A DNA stretch of 64,000 bases, from positions 1-64,000 of the IMG/VR virus record IMGVR_UViG_3300025771_000025. One strand, 5' to 3'. Both the position numbers and the translations under genes were made by a program. This DNA comes from a virus. Positions 28,418 through 34,887 of this stretch are shown here, in pieces (the stretch's first letter is position 1; every line of letters starts with the position of its first letter). The notes beneath the pieces are model-generated. The model ran no database searches. It saw only the letters and a program-made list of their open reading frames with translations, and was not told where the DNA came from.

Positions 28418-28651
28418 TTGTTTAAAATTTTTACTAGAAAAAATTGTAAGTATTGCTATAAAGTTAAACAAGTGATAGAATTAACAGGTAACTCTTATGA
28501 GGAACTTACTCTGGGAAAAGATTTTACCAGGGATGATTTTATTTCTAAATTTGGAAGTGAATCAACTTTTCCTCAAGTAATTTATGAAGATGAATACTTG
28601 GGTGGATGTACAGATACAATTAAATTTTTAAAAGAAAAACAATTTGTCTAA
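28418..28651 (+). CDS. Glutaredoxin
   Basis: A 77-residue glutaredoxin with redox motif Cys10-Lys-Tyr-Cys13 and the cis-Pro motif TFPQV followed by GGCTDT, the glutathione-binding Gly pair. The start is a TTG at 28418, supported by an AGGAGG Shine-Dalgarno at 28402-28407 ten bases upstream. T4-like phages use glutaredoxins to reduce ribonucleotide reductase; here it is the first gene of the small-gene region. A TTG start may lower expression. Confidence 0.85.
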   Translation: MFKIFTRKNCKYCYKVKQVIELTGNSYEELTLGKDFTRDDFISKFGSESTFPQVIYEDEYLGGCTDTIKFLKEKQFV

Positions 28652-28832
28652 TAACAATATAAATAATTCTAAGATTCCTATTAACCGAGGAGTTGAATTT
28701 GTTTTACGCGGAGGCAAAAAGAAAAAACCCAACGTTATACACTTTATTACAAATAAAGTATTAAATTTTCGTAGAAGGGAAATTAATCTTTATTTTGAAT
28801 TTTCTTTAAATATAAAGAAAAAAGAAAAATAG
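28644..28832 (+). CDS. Small basic protein of unknown function
   Basis: Open from a TTG at 28644 overlapping the glutaredoxin stop; up to 62 residues. The conserved-looking part is Lys/Arg-rich (RGGKKKKPNVIHFITNKVLN, then FRRREINLYFEFSLN). A late-promoter motif at 28658-28665 lies inside the first codons, so the real start may be further in, near a CGAGGAG element at about 28685. No ATG is available. Function unknown; nucleic-acid binding is possible from charge alone. Confidence 0.4.
   Translation: MSNNNINNSKIPINRGVEFVLRGGKKKKPNVIHFITNKVLNFRRREINLYFEFSLNIKKKEK
28658..28665 (+). promoter_or_regulatory. T4-type late promoter (TATAAATA)
   Basis: Exact TATAAATA just after the glutaredoxin stop. 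It could drive the small basic ORF and the membrane protein at 28853. Confidence 0.55.
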
Positions 28833-28852
28833 TTTCCTAAGAGGTAAGAACA

Positions 28853-29080
28853 ATGTTAGCAGTAAGTTTAGTTTTTGGATCATTTTTGACTATTTTGTTT
28901 CTTATACTAGGAACTGTTGTTGGGTGGACCGCGAGAGAATACATGATGAATTATCGGGAAGTACCAAGACCTCATCCCGAAATGTTTGATGGTAACGGGA
29001 ACCTAATACCCGATGAGGTAATTGCATTTAATTTTGAAAACTATTATGACGACAACCAATCAGAAGAAGACGACGACTAG
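28853..29080 (+). CDS. Small single-span membrane protein
   Basis: A 75-residue protein. Residues about 3-25 form a clear transmembrane segment (VSLVFGSFLTILFLILGTVV), followed by a short basic/polar region, Pro-rich PRPHPE, and an acidic tail (NQSEEDDD). An AGAGGTAAG ribosome-binding region precedes the ATG. Its 3' end overlaps the next gene by 35 bases in another frame. Similar small membrane proteins are common in cyanophage genomes; function is unknown. Confidence 0.7.
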   Translation: MLAVSLVFGSFLTILFLILGTVVGWTAREYMMNYREVPRPHPEMFDGNGNLIPDEVIAFNFENYYDDNQSEEDDD

Positions 29081-29636
29081 GAAAAAAGCAGCATCTAAAC
29101 CTATTCCAGATCTTGCAAAAAATCCTTTTGCTTTTGAAGTTTTACAATTAGCTTCCAAACAGCGTAGTAAAGCAAAAAAAGTTGAGGTTCTTCAAAAATA
29201 CGGAGATAATTCTCTTAAAGCAGTTTTTATTTGGAATTTTGATGAGAGTGTAATCAGTCTTCTTCCAGAAGGACCTGTTCCTTATGCTACTAATGGTGAA
29301 CAAAATGCTTTTAGTGGTGATATGAGTGGCAAAATTGGTGATGCAGTTAAAAAAATGGAAGAACTTGGTAGTAACTCACTTGGCATGAATGATCAGGGGC
29401 AAACTACCATTCGTAAAGAATTTCGTAAGTTTTATAATTTTCTTCGTGGTGGAAATCCTGGTATGAATTCTATGAGGAGAGAAACTCTTTTCATTGATAT
29501 GCTTAGGGGTTTACATCCTTTGGAAGCAGAAATTTTAATCTTAATTAAAGATAAAAAACTGCAAACCAAGTACAATATCACTAAAGATATTGTTTCTACT
29601 GCGTATCCTGATATTAAATGGGGAAATCGCTCATGA
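29046..29636 (+). CDS. Conserved phage protein (DUF6433-like)
   Basis: 196 residues from the ATG at 29046 (MTTTNQKKTTTRKK); an earlier in-frame ATG at 29022 lies deeper in the upstream gene and is less likely. A basic N-terminal tail is followed by a helical domain (NPFAFEVLQLASKQRSKAKK, FRKFYNFLRGGNPGMNSMRR, LHPLEAEILILIKDKKL). This looks like a small conserved family of T4-like cyanophages, probably DUF6433, with no known function. It ends with an ATGA overlap. Confidence 0.6.
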   Translation: MTTTNQKKTTTRKKAASKPIPDLAKNPFAFEVLQLASKQRSKAKKVEVLQKYGDNSLKAVFIWNFDESVISLLPEGPVPYATNGEQNAFSGDMSGKIGDAVKKMEELGSNSLGMNDQGQTTIRKEFRKFYNFLRGGNPGMNSMRRETLFIDMLRGLHPLEAEILILIKDKKLQTKYNITKDIVSTAYPDIKWGNRS

Positions 29637-29992
29637 ATGAGACTTATGATGAAGTAAAATCTAAGGAAACTGGAGGATCATCTGTGGAATGGAGTAACGA
29701 AGAAAAAGAAAATTCCACAGCTAGATATGGTTGTAGTATTTTGGTTGAGAAAGCAACTTTAGAACAAGTTAAAGATCCATCTTGGCCAAATGATGCCAGA
29801 TTAATTTGGTATATCGTTGATGGTATTGAGTATATGGATCTTACTAGATGTAGTAAAATATCTAAGTTGTTTGATATGTATTATGATAAGTATGGTAAAG
29901 GATCAATACAGAAAATTGATTTTGGTTATGGTACAGTGAATCCAAAACTCTGGGGGTATAAAGCACCCACCGAAAAGAAAAAGCGAAAGTGA
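29633..29992 (+). CDS. Conserved phage hypothetical protein
   Basis: 119 residues from the ATG at 29633, chosen for the ATGA overlap with the upstream stop. The core (ARLIWYIVDGIEYMDLTRCS, then KLFDMYYDKYGKGSIQKIDFG) is mixed alpha/beta, with a basic C-terminus (PTEKKKRK). It is co-transcribed with the DUF6433-like gene and followed by a weak terminator. Function unknown. Confidence 0.6.
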   Translation: MNETYDEVKSKETGGSSVEWSNEEKENSTARYGCSILVEKATLEQVKDPSWPNDARLIWYIVDGIEYMDLTRCSKISKLFDMYYDKYGKGSIQKIDFGYGTVNPKLWGYKAPTEKKKRK

Positions 29993-30030
29993 TTTCCCAA
30001 TAACCCCGAAAAAAATTCGCCAAAATTTTT

Positions 30031-30047
30031 AACCTGTAAGGTTTTTT
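30031..30047 (+). terminator. Weak rho-independent terminator
   Basis: A 5-bp stem (AACCT / AGGTT) with a GTA loop runs into a T tract. It lies between the preceding operon and a strong early-type promoter, which supports a transcript end despite the short stem. Confidence 0.45.
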
Positions 30048-30075
30048 AAAATTGTATCATAAGTTACATAACTAC

Positions 30076-30104
30076 TTGACTACATAGTACATAGGAGTTA
30101 TAAT
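30076..30104 (+). promoter_or_regulatory. Strong sigma70 promoter
   Basis: TTGACT (30076-30081), a 17-bp spacer, and TATAAT (30099-30104). The expected start site near 30111 leaves only about 13 nt before the ATG at 30124. This is a host-RNA-polymerase (early) promoter for the small-gene cluster. Confidence 0.85.
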
Positions 30105-30114
30105 ACTCTAGTAC

Positions 30115-30368
30115 GTTCATCCAATGTTAGCACTACTGCTGGCATTCACCCTTGCCCATCATAATGACGCTAATCCTTACGATTGGCACATGTCTTGTGA
30201 AAGGTGGTTACAACGATCTACGGAAATCCGATTAGATCCAAACCTTGACCTTCGGTCGAAGTTGAGTCTAATCGCTTACCTCAAATCAAAAGTACCAGGT
30301 GAATGTAACGGAGTGTATACATAGGACGCAAGTAAGTCGCGGAACGGAGCGTTCATCCCATGCTAGAA
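30115..30368 (+). repeat. Duplicated leader sequence of two small genes
   Basis: CGTTCATCC followed by one base and ATG-C/T-TAG occurs before both small genes (about 30115-30129 and 30350-30365). A second shared element, GACGCAA...GGAACGG, follows the first gene (30325-30346) and spans the end of the second (30516-30537). This pattern indicates tandem duplication of a gene plus its flanks. Confidence 0.6.
30124..30324 (+). CDS. Small phage protein, possibly exported
   Basis: A 66-residue protein with a short hydrophobic N-terminus (MLALLLAFTLAHH) that could be a signal or membrane anchor, then a helical part with two cysteines (SCERWLQRSTEIR and VPGECNG). It has no Shine-Dalgarno and a very short leader. 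The pattern (hydrophobic start, LRSKLSLIAYLKSKVPGEC) parallels the next gene, so they are probably distant paralogues. Function unknown. Confidence 0.6.
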   Translation: MLALLLAFTLAHHNDANPYDWHMSCERWLQRSTEIRLDPNLDLRSKLSLIAYLKSKVPGECNGVYT

Positions 30369-30530
30369 TTACTTTTATATTCAAGTATAACTTGTACTGA
30401 TGCTGATGCATTATTGTTCAGGATCACAAAAAATAGATCAGAACTACCTCCACAAGTGGTGGTAGAATTGGTAGAGACCGTAAAGGAATCTGTACCTGAA
30501 TGTGAATTCTACTGGGACGCAAACGACTGA
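30360..30530 (+). CDS. Small phage protein, paralogue of the preceding gene
   Basis: 56 residues: MLELLLYSSITCTDADALLF, then a helix with VELVETVKESVPEC and an acidic end (WDAND). The layout matches the upstream 66-residue protein: hydrophobic start, helix, conserved VPEC/VPGEC near the end. Both share the CGTTCATCC leader. Here the leader also contains a CGGAG that could act as ribosome-binding site. Confidence 0.6.
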   Translation: MLELLLYSSITCTDADALLFRITKNRSELPPQVVVELVETVKESVPECEFYWDAND

Positions 30531-30551
30531 AGGAACGGGAAAAAACGGATC

Positions 30552-30563
30552 CAGCGAAAGCTG
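30552..30563 (+). other. GNRA tetraloop hairpin in a 5' leader
   Basis: CAGC-GAAA-GCTG is a perfect 4-bp stem closed by a GAAA tetraloop, about 40 bases upstream of the DUF4278-like gene. It may stabilise the leader or bind a ligand, or may be chance. Confidence 0.35.
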
Positions 30564-30602
30564 AGAAGGTTAATTTTCACCCATTCTTTTAGGAGACCTA
30601 CA

Positions 30603-30767
30603 ATGAACACCCTCAATCTCATTAAAAAGCAAATTAAAAAAGCAGCAGCACTGCACGACGCTCAAATCGCAATGACCACTTATCGTGGTGTCAAGTATGA
30701 GTGTAAGCAAGGTGCTGATGAAGTACATGGTACTTTCTGCTATCGCGGTCACACTTATAATAAGTGA
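30603..30767 (+). CDS. DUF4278-like small protein
   Basis: 54 residues from an ATG preceded by TAGGAGACC. A basic N-terminal helix (MNTLNLIKKQIKKAAALHDA) is followed by MTTYRGVKYEC and FCYRGHTYNK, two copies of the YRG-x-x-Y motif characteristic of DUF4278. That family is largely restricted to cyanobacteria and their phages, so this gene supports a cyanobacterial host. Function unknown. Confidence 0.7.
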   Translation: MNTLNLIKKQIKKAAALHDAQIAMTTYRGVKYECKQGADEVHGTFCYRGHTYNK

Positions 30768-30774
30768 GGCAATT

Positions 30775-30873
30775 ATGCAAGCATTATAAGTAGTATCATT
30801 AGGTTCTATTTTTAGTATTGCATTTCTTGGTTTAGTTTACGGAAAGTTAACACTTTTACATAAGAGAGGTTAA
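30775..30873 (+). pseudogene. Small membrane protein gene interrupted by an in-frame stop
   Basis: ATG at 30775 (GAGG ribosome-binding site five bases upstream) gives MQAL, then TAA at 30787-30789. The same frame continues with VVSLGSIFSIAFLGLVYGK and LTLLHKRG to a second TAA at 30871-30873. Without the stop it would be a 32-residue single-span membrane protein ending exactly at a terminator. One base change (TTA to TAA) explains it. Readthrough or a sequencing error are alternatives. Confidence 0.5.
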
Positions 30874-30890
30874 GAAACCTCTCTTTTTTT
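30862..30890 (+). terminator. Strong rho-independent terminator
   Basis: A 10-bp stem (AAGAGAGGTT / AACCTCTCTT) with an AAGA loop is followed by a T tract to 30890. It ends the small-gene cluster started by the promoter at 30076. Confidence 0.9.
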
Positions 30891-30894
30891 GTAC

Positions 30895-30922
30895 TTACAT
30901 TAAAAAGTTACAATAGTATATT
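30895..30922 (+). promoter_or_regulatory. Possible sigma70 promoter
   Basis: TTACAT (30895-30900), a 16-bp spacer and TATATT (30917-30922), just after a strong terminator and upstream of the gene at 31034. The 110-base gap to the ATG contains no other gene I can support. Confidence 0.35.
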
Positions 30923-31033
30923 AAGATACCAAAACATTACTACATAGAATAGAATTAAGGTTCTGCTTATGTTCTGAAATTTTTTCTTTATTATGATTTT
31001 CTAAATTAATGTTAAAATTGCGTTGGAGGTGTG

Positions 31034-31213
31034 ATGCATAATCTCATTTCTCGCAACCAATTAGCAGAATGGAATCATTTTGAGAGTACGCTAAACCGAT
31101 GTAATGAGGAATTAGATCTGGTAAACGATTACTTTGACTGCTTAATTGAATGCGACGAAGACCAAGCTACATGTAAGCGAATCTGCAGAATTCTATTAGA
31201 CACTGAGGGTTGA
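31034..31213 (+). CDS. Small phage protein with conserved Cys/acidic motif
   Basis: 59 residues from the ATG at 31034, preferred over the GTG at 31031 because GGAGG (31025-31029) leaves four bases before it. Mostly helical with a pattern (NDYFDCLIECDEDQATCKR) containing three cysteines. It resembles a recurrent small cyanophage protein of unknown function. Its stop codon lies in the loop of the following terminator. Confidence 0.6.
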   Translation: MHNLISRNQLAEWNHFESTLNRCNEELDLVNDYFDCLIECDEDQATCKRICRILLDTEG

Positions 31214-31228
31214 TCACCCTCTTTTTTT
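31205..31228 (+). terminator. Rho-independent terminator overlapping a gene end
   Basis: A 6-bp stem GAGGGT / ACCCTC with a TGATC loop is followed by seven T. The stem encodes the last residues of the upstream protein, and the loop contains its TGA stop. Confidence 0.85.
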
Positions 31229-31238
31229 GTGCTATACT
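31210..31238 (+). promoter_or_regulatory. Sigma70 promoter nested in a terminator
   Basis: TTGATC (31210-31215), a 17-bp spacer and TATACT (31233-31238) with an extended TG at 31230-31231. The -35 lies in the loop of the terminator. It would drive the two small genes and thyX. Confidence 0.65.
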
Positions 31239-31259
31239 CTATAATAATGAAAATAATTT

Positions 31260-31424
31260 ATGGACAAAGAAAGGTTAAAACTAATAGTTCGTAATTTGGA
31301 ATTATTGGTTGATTCTCTAAAAGCTGAAGTTCTATCTGATGTGGAAGCATATAAATATCCAGAATCTACTTCAAAAAGAAAAGAACTAGATTACGATGAA
31401 ATCTTTGAGGATGATGATGACTGA
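31260..31424 (+). CDS. Small acidic helical protein
   Basis: 54 residues: a helix (MDKERLKLIVRNLELLVDSL), a polar middle and an acidic tail ending EIFEDDDD. Its stop overlaps the start of the next gene. Probably a small phage-specific protein; function unknown. Confidence 0.55.
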   Translation: MDKERLKLIVRNLELLVDSLKAEVLSDVEAYKYPESTSKRKELDYDEIFEDDDD

Positions 31425-31587
31425 TACGACAAGAGCTAAACGTCTTGTAAAATTGCTTGAAAGACTTATCAAGCAAGATCATCTTTATGATGAAGAAAGG
31501 ATTGTAGAAATGAAAAAAGAACTTTCCAATCTTAAAGAACAAATTTCCGAAATTGAAAAACAAAATTACAAAGGATTTGGTAAATGA
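31417..31587 (+). CDS. Small coiled-coil protein
   Basis: 56 residues from the ATG at 31417 (MTDTTRAKRLVKLLERLIKQ). The second half has heptad-like spacing (MKKELSNLKEQISEIEKQ), indicating a coiled coil. It ends with an ATGA overlap to thyX and overlaps the upstream gene by eight bases, so all three form one translational unit. Function unknown. Confidence 0.6.
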   Translation: MTDTTRAKRLVKLLERLIKQDHLYDEERIVEMKKELSNLKEQISEIEKQNYKGFGK

Positions 31588-32222
31588 CCGTAAAACTGAT
31601 TAGTGTAACTCCAGATGCAGAAGAAACTATGGCATATGTTGCCAGAGTTTCTAATCCTGCAAATCAAGAAAACGAAAAATATGCAGGACTTTTGAAATAT
31701 TGTATTAAACATAATCACTGGAGTGTATTTGAGCAAAGTTTCATGACTCTGGAGATTGAAACTACCAGGGCAATCGCAGCTCAAATTTTGCGTCACCGTT
31801 CGTTCACATATCAAGAGTTTTCCCAGCGGTACGCTGATTCATCTCTGTTAGGTTTTGATAAGATTCCACTACCAGAACTTCGTAGGCAAGACACGAAGAA
31901 TCGCCAAAATTCTATTGATGATTTGGATCCTTTTGATGTTCAGACTCTGCAACTTCAGATGCAAACTCTCTTTGATTCTTCCATGGCTTTGTACAAGCAA
32001 ATGCTTGGACGTGGTGTCGCAAAGGAATGTGCAAGAAATGTGCTTCCACTCTGCGTACCAACAAAAATCTACATGTCAGGATCATGCAGGTCATGGATCC
32101 ATTATATAACTCTGAGGTCTGCAAACGGCACTCAGAAAGAGCACATGGATGTAGCAAATGGATGTAAGAAGATTTTTATTGAACAGTTTCCAACAGTTGC
32201 TGAAGCACTTGAATGGGTATAA
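31584..32222 (+). CDS. thyX: Flavin-dependent thymidylate synthase ThyX
   Basis: A 212-residue ThyX that makes dTMP from dUMP using FAD and methylene-tetrahydrofolate. The signature RHRSFTYQEFSQRY (70-83) is the RHR-x7-S motif that binds flavin and dUMP. C-terminal SWIHYITLRSANGTQKEHMD supplies conserved substrate contacts. ThyX is common in marine T4-like phages, replacing the T4 td enzyme, and supports nucleotide supply for replication. Confidence 0.95.
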   Translation: MTVKLISVTPDAEETMAYVARVSNPANQENEKYAGLLKYCIKHNHWSVFEQSFMTLEIETTRAIAAQILRHRSFTYQEFSQRYADSSLLGFDKIPLPELRRQDTKNRQNSIDDLDPFDVQTLQLQMQTLFDSSMALYKQMLGRGVAKECARNVLPLCVPTKIYMSGSCRSWIHYITLRSANGTQKEHMDVANGCKKIFIEQFPTVAEALEWV

Positions 32223-32225
32223 ATA
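32218..32225 (+). promoter_or_regulatory. T4-type late promoter (TATAAATA)
   Basis: Exact TATAAATA overlapping the thyX stop and ending 23 bases before the ATG at 32249, the same spacing as other late-promoter candidates here. Confidence 0.6.
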
Positions 32226-32248
32226 TTTTCGTATTGAAATTATAAAGA

Positions 32249-32494
32249 ATGGCAACTTATCCTGTAAAACATAAAGAAACTGGTGAAACCAAAGAAGTGA
32301 AGATGAGTGTTCACGAATGGGATCAGTGGAGAGAAGACAACCCAGAATGGGAAAGATACTATACTCCATACAACGCACCAGGATTTGGTGAAGTTGGTGA
32401 ATGGCAGAGTAAATTAGTTGCTAAAAATCCAGGATGGAATGATGTCCTTGGAAGAGCAGCATCTATGCCTGGCGCAAACGTAAAAAAGATTTAG
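32249..32494 (+). CDS. Conserved phage hypothetical protein
   Basis: 81 residues, rich in Trp and charged residues (MSVHEWDQWREDNPEWERYY). The start (YPVKHKETGETKEVKM) resembles proteins of T4-like cyanophages found beside phoH. No catalytic motif is seen. It lies between thyX and phoH behind its own late-promoter motif. Confidence 0.6.
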   Translation: MATYPVKHKETGETKEVKMSVHEWDQWREDNPEWERYYTPYNAPGFGEVGEWQSKLVAKNPGWNDVLGRAASMPGANVKKI

Positions 32495-32503
32495 TATTCT
32501 AGT

Positions 32504-33262
32504 ATGGCAAGAAGAAAAAGAGGATCTGCAGAGCAACCTATTGGGGTTGGACTCACTGTAAAGCAGATGAAGCGTAGAAAACCATTAGGGTTAGAATATC
32601 TTATTGATATTGAACCTATTACTGATAATCAAAAAACTTATTTTGATTCATATAAAGAAGATAAACATCTAGTTGCCTATGGTTGTGCTGGAACTGGTAA
32701 AACGTTTATTACTCTTTATAATGCACTTAAAGATGTATTAGATGAAAATAGTCCTTTTGAAAAAATTTATTTGGTTAGATCGTTAGTTGCAACCAGGGAA
32801 ATTGGTTTTTTACCTGGTACTCATGAAGATAAAGCAGACATTTATCAAATTCCATATAAAAATATGGTGAAGTATATGTTTCAAATGCCCAGTGATGCAG
32901 ATTTTGAAATGCTTTACGGTAATTTGAAGTCACAAGAAACGATTAAGTTTTGGAGCACTTCTTTTCTTCGTGGAACTACTCTCGATAATGCAATTATTAT
33001 TGTTGATGAATTTCAAAATCTAACTTTCCACGAACTTGATAGTATAATTACACGAATCGGTGAAAACTCTAAAATTATGTTTTGTGGTGATGCCACTCAG
33101 TCTGATTTAACAAAGACTAATGATAAGAATGGTATCTTTGATTTTATAAAAATACTGCAAACTATGCCTTCTGTCGATCTTGTTGAGTTTGATGTTAATG
33201 ATATTGTAAGATCTGGTTTGGTTAAAGAATATCTTCTTGCAAAACAAGAAACTAATTTATGA
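32504..33262 (+). CDS. phoH: PhoH-like ATPase
   Basis: A 252-residue P-loop protein. Walker A is GCAGTGKT (60-67), Walker B is AIIIVDEFQN (163-172, Asp168-Glu169), and CGDATQSDL (194-202) is the sensor-like motif typical of PhoH. The N-terminal DNQKTYFDSY matches the Q-motif. PhoH-like proteins are near-universal in marine T4-like phages; the biochemical role is thought to be RNA- or DNA-related NTPase/helicase activity. Confidence 0.92.
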   Translation: MARRKRGSAEQPIGVGLTVKQMKRRKPLGLEYLIDIEPITDNQKTYFDSYKEDKHLVAYGCAGTGKTFITLYNALKDVLDENSPFEKIYLVRSLVATREIGFLPGTHEDKADIYQIPYKNMVKYMFQMPSDADFEMLYGNLKSQETIKFWSTSFLRGTTLDNAIIIVDEFQNLTFHELDSIITRIGENSKIMFCGDATQSDLTKTNDKNGIFDFIKILQTMPSVDLVEFDVNDIVRSGLVKEYLLAKQETNL

Positions 33263-33960
33263 ATGATGTTATTGTTATAGATAATTTTTATTCAGATCCA
33301 GATAGTGTTGTAAATTATGCCTTATCACAAAAATTTTCTTCTGAGGTAGGTTCTAATTGGCCAGGAAAAAGAACTTCAATATTAGATAATAACTCTGATA
33401 TTTTCACATCTTTTTCAGTTTTATTAAAAAATAAAACTAGTGTTGATGTATTCAATTATGATTTGGAAACTTCATTTCATAAAACATATATTTTTTCTCC
33501 TTTTAAAAATTCATCATTAAATAGTGGATTTGTACATACCGATCTTTATAAAAACTATTTTATAGATGGTAAAAAAACTCTTTCTGGTGTTGTTTATTTA
33601 AATAAAAAATCCATTAAAAGTTCTGGAACTAGTTTTTATAAATTAAAAAATTATACAAATAACATTTCAGATCCATCAACAAATAAAAAGTTTGCAGATC
33701 TTAGAAGAGAATATGACTACTATTTCAATGCATACAAAAATATGCTATACTCTTCTTATATTCCCAAACCAAATCCTGCTATAGACATTATTAAAATAAA
33801 AGATAAAGTTGATGAATTATTTGAAAAAACACATGAAATTGATAATGTTTATAATAGATTAATCTTATATAATTCAAATTACTTTCATAGTGCTAGTAAT
33901 TTATTCTCTAATAACTTTGATCCAAGATTAACACAAGTATTTTTTATGAGTGAAAAATGA
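33259..33960 (+). CDS. 2OG-Fe(II) oxygenase-like protein (DUF6445-like)
   Basis: A 233-residue protein with a DUF6445-like layout. It starts IDNFYSDPDSVVNYAL, has NWPGKRTS, then His93-x-Asp95 (FVHTDLY) followed by LSGVVYLNK and GTSFY, and ends with NRLILYNSNYFHSA (His210) and RLTQVFF (Arg223). These are plausible iron (His93, Asp95, His210) and 2-oxoglutarate (Arg223) ligands. It overlaps both phoH and the exonuclease gene by ATGA. The substrate is unknown. Confidence 0.7.
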   Translation: MNDVIVIDNFYSDPDSVVNYALSQKFSSEVGSNWPGKRTSILDNNSDIFTSFSVLLKNKTSVDVFNYDLETSFHKTYIFSPFKNSSLNSGFVHTDLYKNYFIDGKKTLSGVVYLNKKSIKSSGTSFYKLKNYTNNISDPSTNKKFADLRREYDYYFNAYKNMLYSSYIPKPNPAIDIIKIKDKVDELFEKTHEIDNVYNRLILYNSNYFHSASNLFSNNFDPRLTQVFFMSEK

Positions 33961-34640
33961 TTTTTAACCATGTTGATATTGATCTTCCATCTCTTGAAAG
34001 AGAAACAATTGATGGAGTAAGATTTTATAAAGTTCCTGATGAAGAAGAACTCCTCCGACTGGTCTCCATTACATCTGTTACCAGTCACAGAAATAGAGAA
34101 TTTTTTGCTAAGTGGAGAAAACGGGTAGGGGAAGAAAAAGCAGAACGCATCACAAAACGTGCCACAAGTCGTGGTACAGATATGCATACTCTTGTAGAGT
34201 ATTTTCTAAAGAATGAAGAATTGCCAGAAGTACAACCTATTTCTGACTTTTTATTTAAAATCTCTAAGCAAACTCTTAAAAATATAAATAATATATACAC
34301 CCTTGAAGGTTCGCTATATAGTAAACAATTAGGGATTGCGGGAACTGTTGATTGTATTGCAGAATACAACGGCGAATTAGCAATAATCGACTTTAAGACA
34401 TCTGCTAAACCGAAACCACGGGAGTGGATTGATCACTATTTTGTACAGTGCATGGCATATGGTTGTATGCTGTACGAACTGACTGGTATTTCAGTCAAAA
34501 AACTTGTAATTATTATGGCTTGCGAAAATGGAGAATGCGTCGTCTATGAAGAACGAGACAAATCAAAGTACATCAAACTTCTCACAGAATATATTGGAGA
34601 GTTTGTTAGAGATAAATTGGAATTCTATGGAACAAAATAA
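33957..34640 (+). CDS. PD-(D/E)XK exonuclease (MGME1/Cas4-like)
   Basis: A 227-residue nuclease of the RecB/Cas4/MGME1 type. RGTDMHTLVE (72-81) is the conserved RGT-x-x-H helix, LEGSL holds Glu117, GTVDCIAEYNGELAIIDFKTS contains Asp132, Asp145 and Lys147 forming the catalytic core, and a QCMAYGCML helix (Q-motif) follows. In T4-like cyanophages a similar exonuclease sits beside gp33/gp59/gp32 and is thought to act in DNA processing. Confidence 0.85.
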   Translation: MIFNHVDIDLPSLERETIDGVRFYKVPDEEELLRLVSITSVTSHRNREFFAKWRKRVGEEKAERITKRATSRGTDMHTLVEYFLKNEELPEVQPISDFLFKISKQTLKNINNIYTLEGSLYSKQLGIAGTVDCIAEYNGELAIIDFKTSAKPKPREWIDHYFVQCMAYGCMLYELTGISVKKLVIIMACENGECVVYEERDKSKYIKLLTEYIGEFVRDKLEFYGTK

Positions 34641-34887
34641 AGATCTAAAAAACGTGTTAGAAAACAAGTTTTTAACACCATCAAAATTTGCAATAGAAAT
34701 TGAAAAAATTGTTGCAAAAGAAAAGATGAATTATATTGATGCAATATGTTTCTATTGTGAGACTAACAATATTGAAGTTGATTCAATTACAAAACTTGTA
34801 TCAAAACCTCTAAAAGAAAAGTTAAAGTGGGATGCTATTCGTCTCAACTTTATGAAAAAAACATCGAGAGCTAAACTGCCACTATGA
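34627..34887 (+). CDS. 33: Late-promoter co-activator gp33
   Basis: 86 residues from the ATG at 34627 (MEQNKDLKN); an upstream in-frame ATG at 34528 lies far inside the exonuclease gene and is rejected. The sequence TPSKFAIEIEKIVAKEKMNY, then DAICFYCETNNIE, then KPLKEKLKWDAIRLN and LPL fits the small cyanophage gp33. In T4, gp33 bridges RNA polymerase to the sliding clamp at late promoters. The gene order gp33-gp59-gp32 matches T4. Confidence 0.8.
   Translation: MEQNKDLKNVLENKFLTPSKFAIEIEKIVAKEKMNYIDAICFYCETNNIEVDSITKLVSKPLKEKLKWDAIRLNFMKKTSRAKLPL

Noticed and set aside
28692-28765. Alternative TTG-start micro-ORF in another frame near 28692
   Set aside because: About 20 codons, poor Shine-Dalgarno spacing, and the competing frame gives a more protein-like basic sequence.
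29022-29045. Upstream ATG for the DUF6433-like gene
   Set aside because: It lies 59 bases inside the preceding gene; the ATG at 29046 gives a more typical basic N-terminus.
29993-31033. tRNA genes in the small-gene region
   Set aside because: Reading both strands showed no cloverleaf with a TTC-loop and CCA-proximal stem; hairpins found there are terminators or a lone GNRA loop.
34528-34626. Extended N-terminus for gp33
   Set aside because: The extra 33 residues overlap the exonuclease gene and are low-complexity; the ATG at 34627 gives the usual gp33 size.
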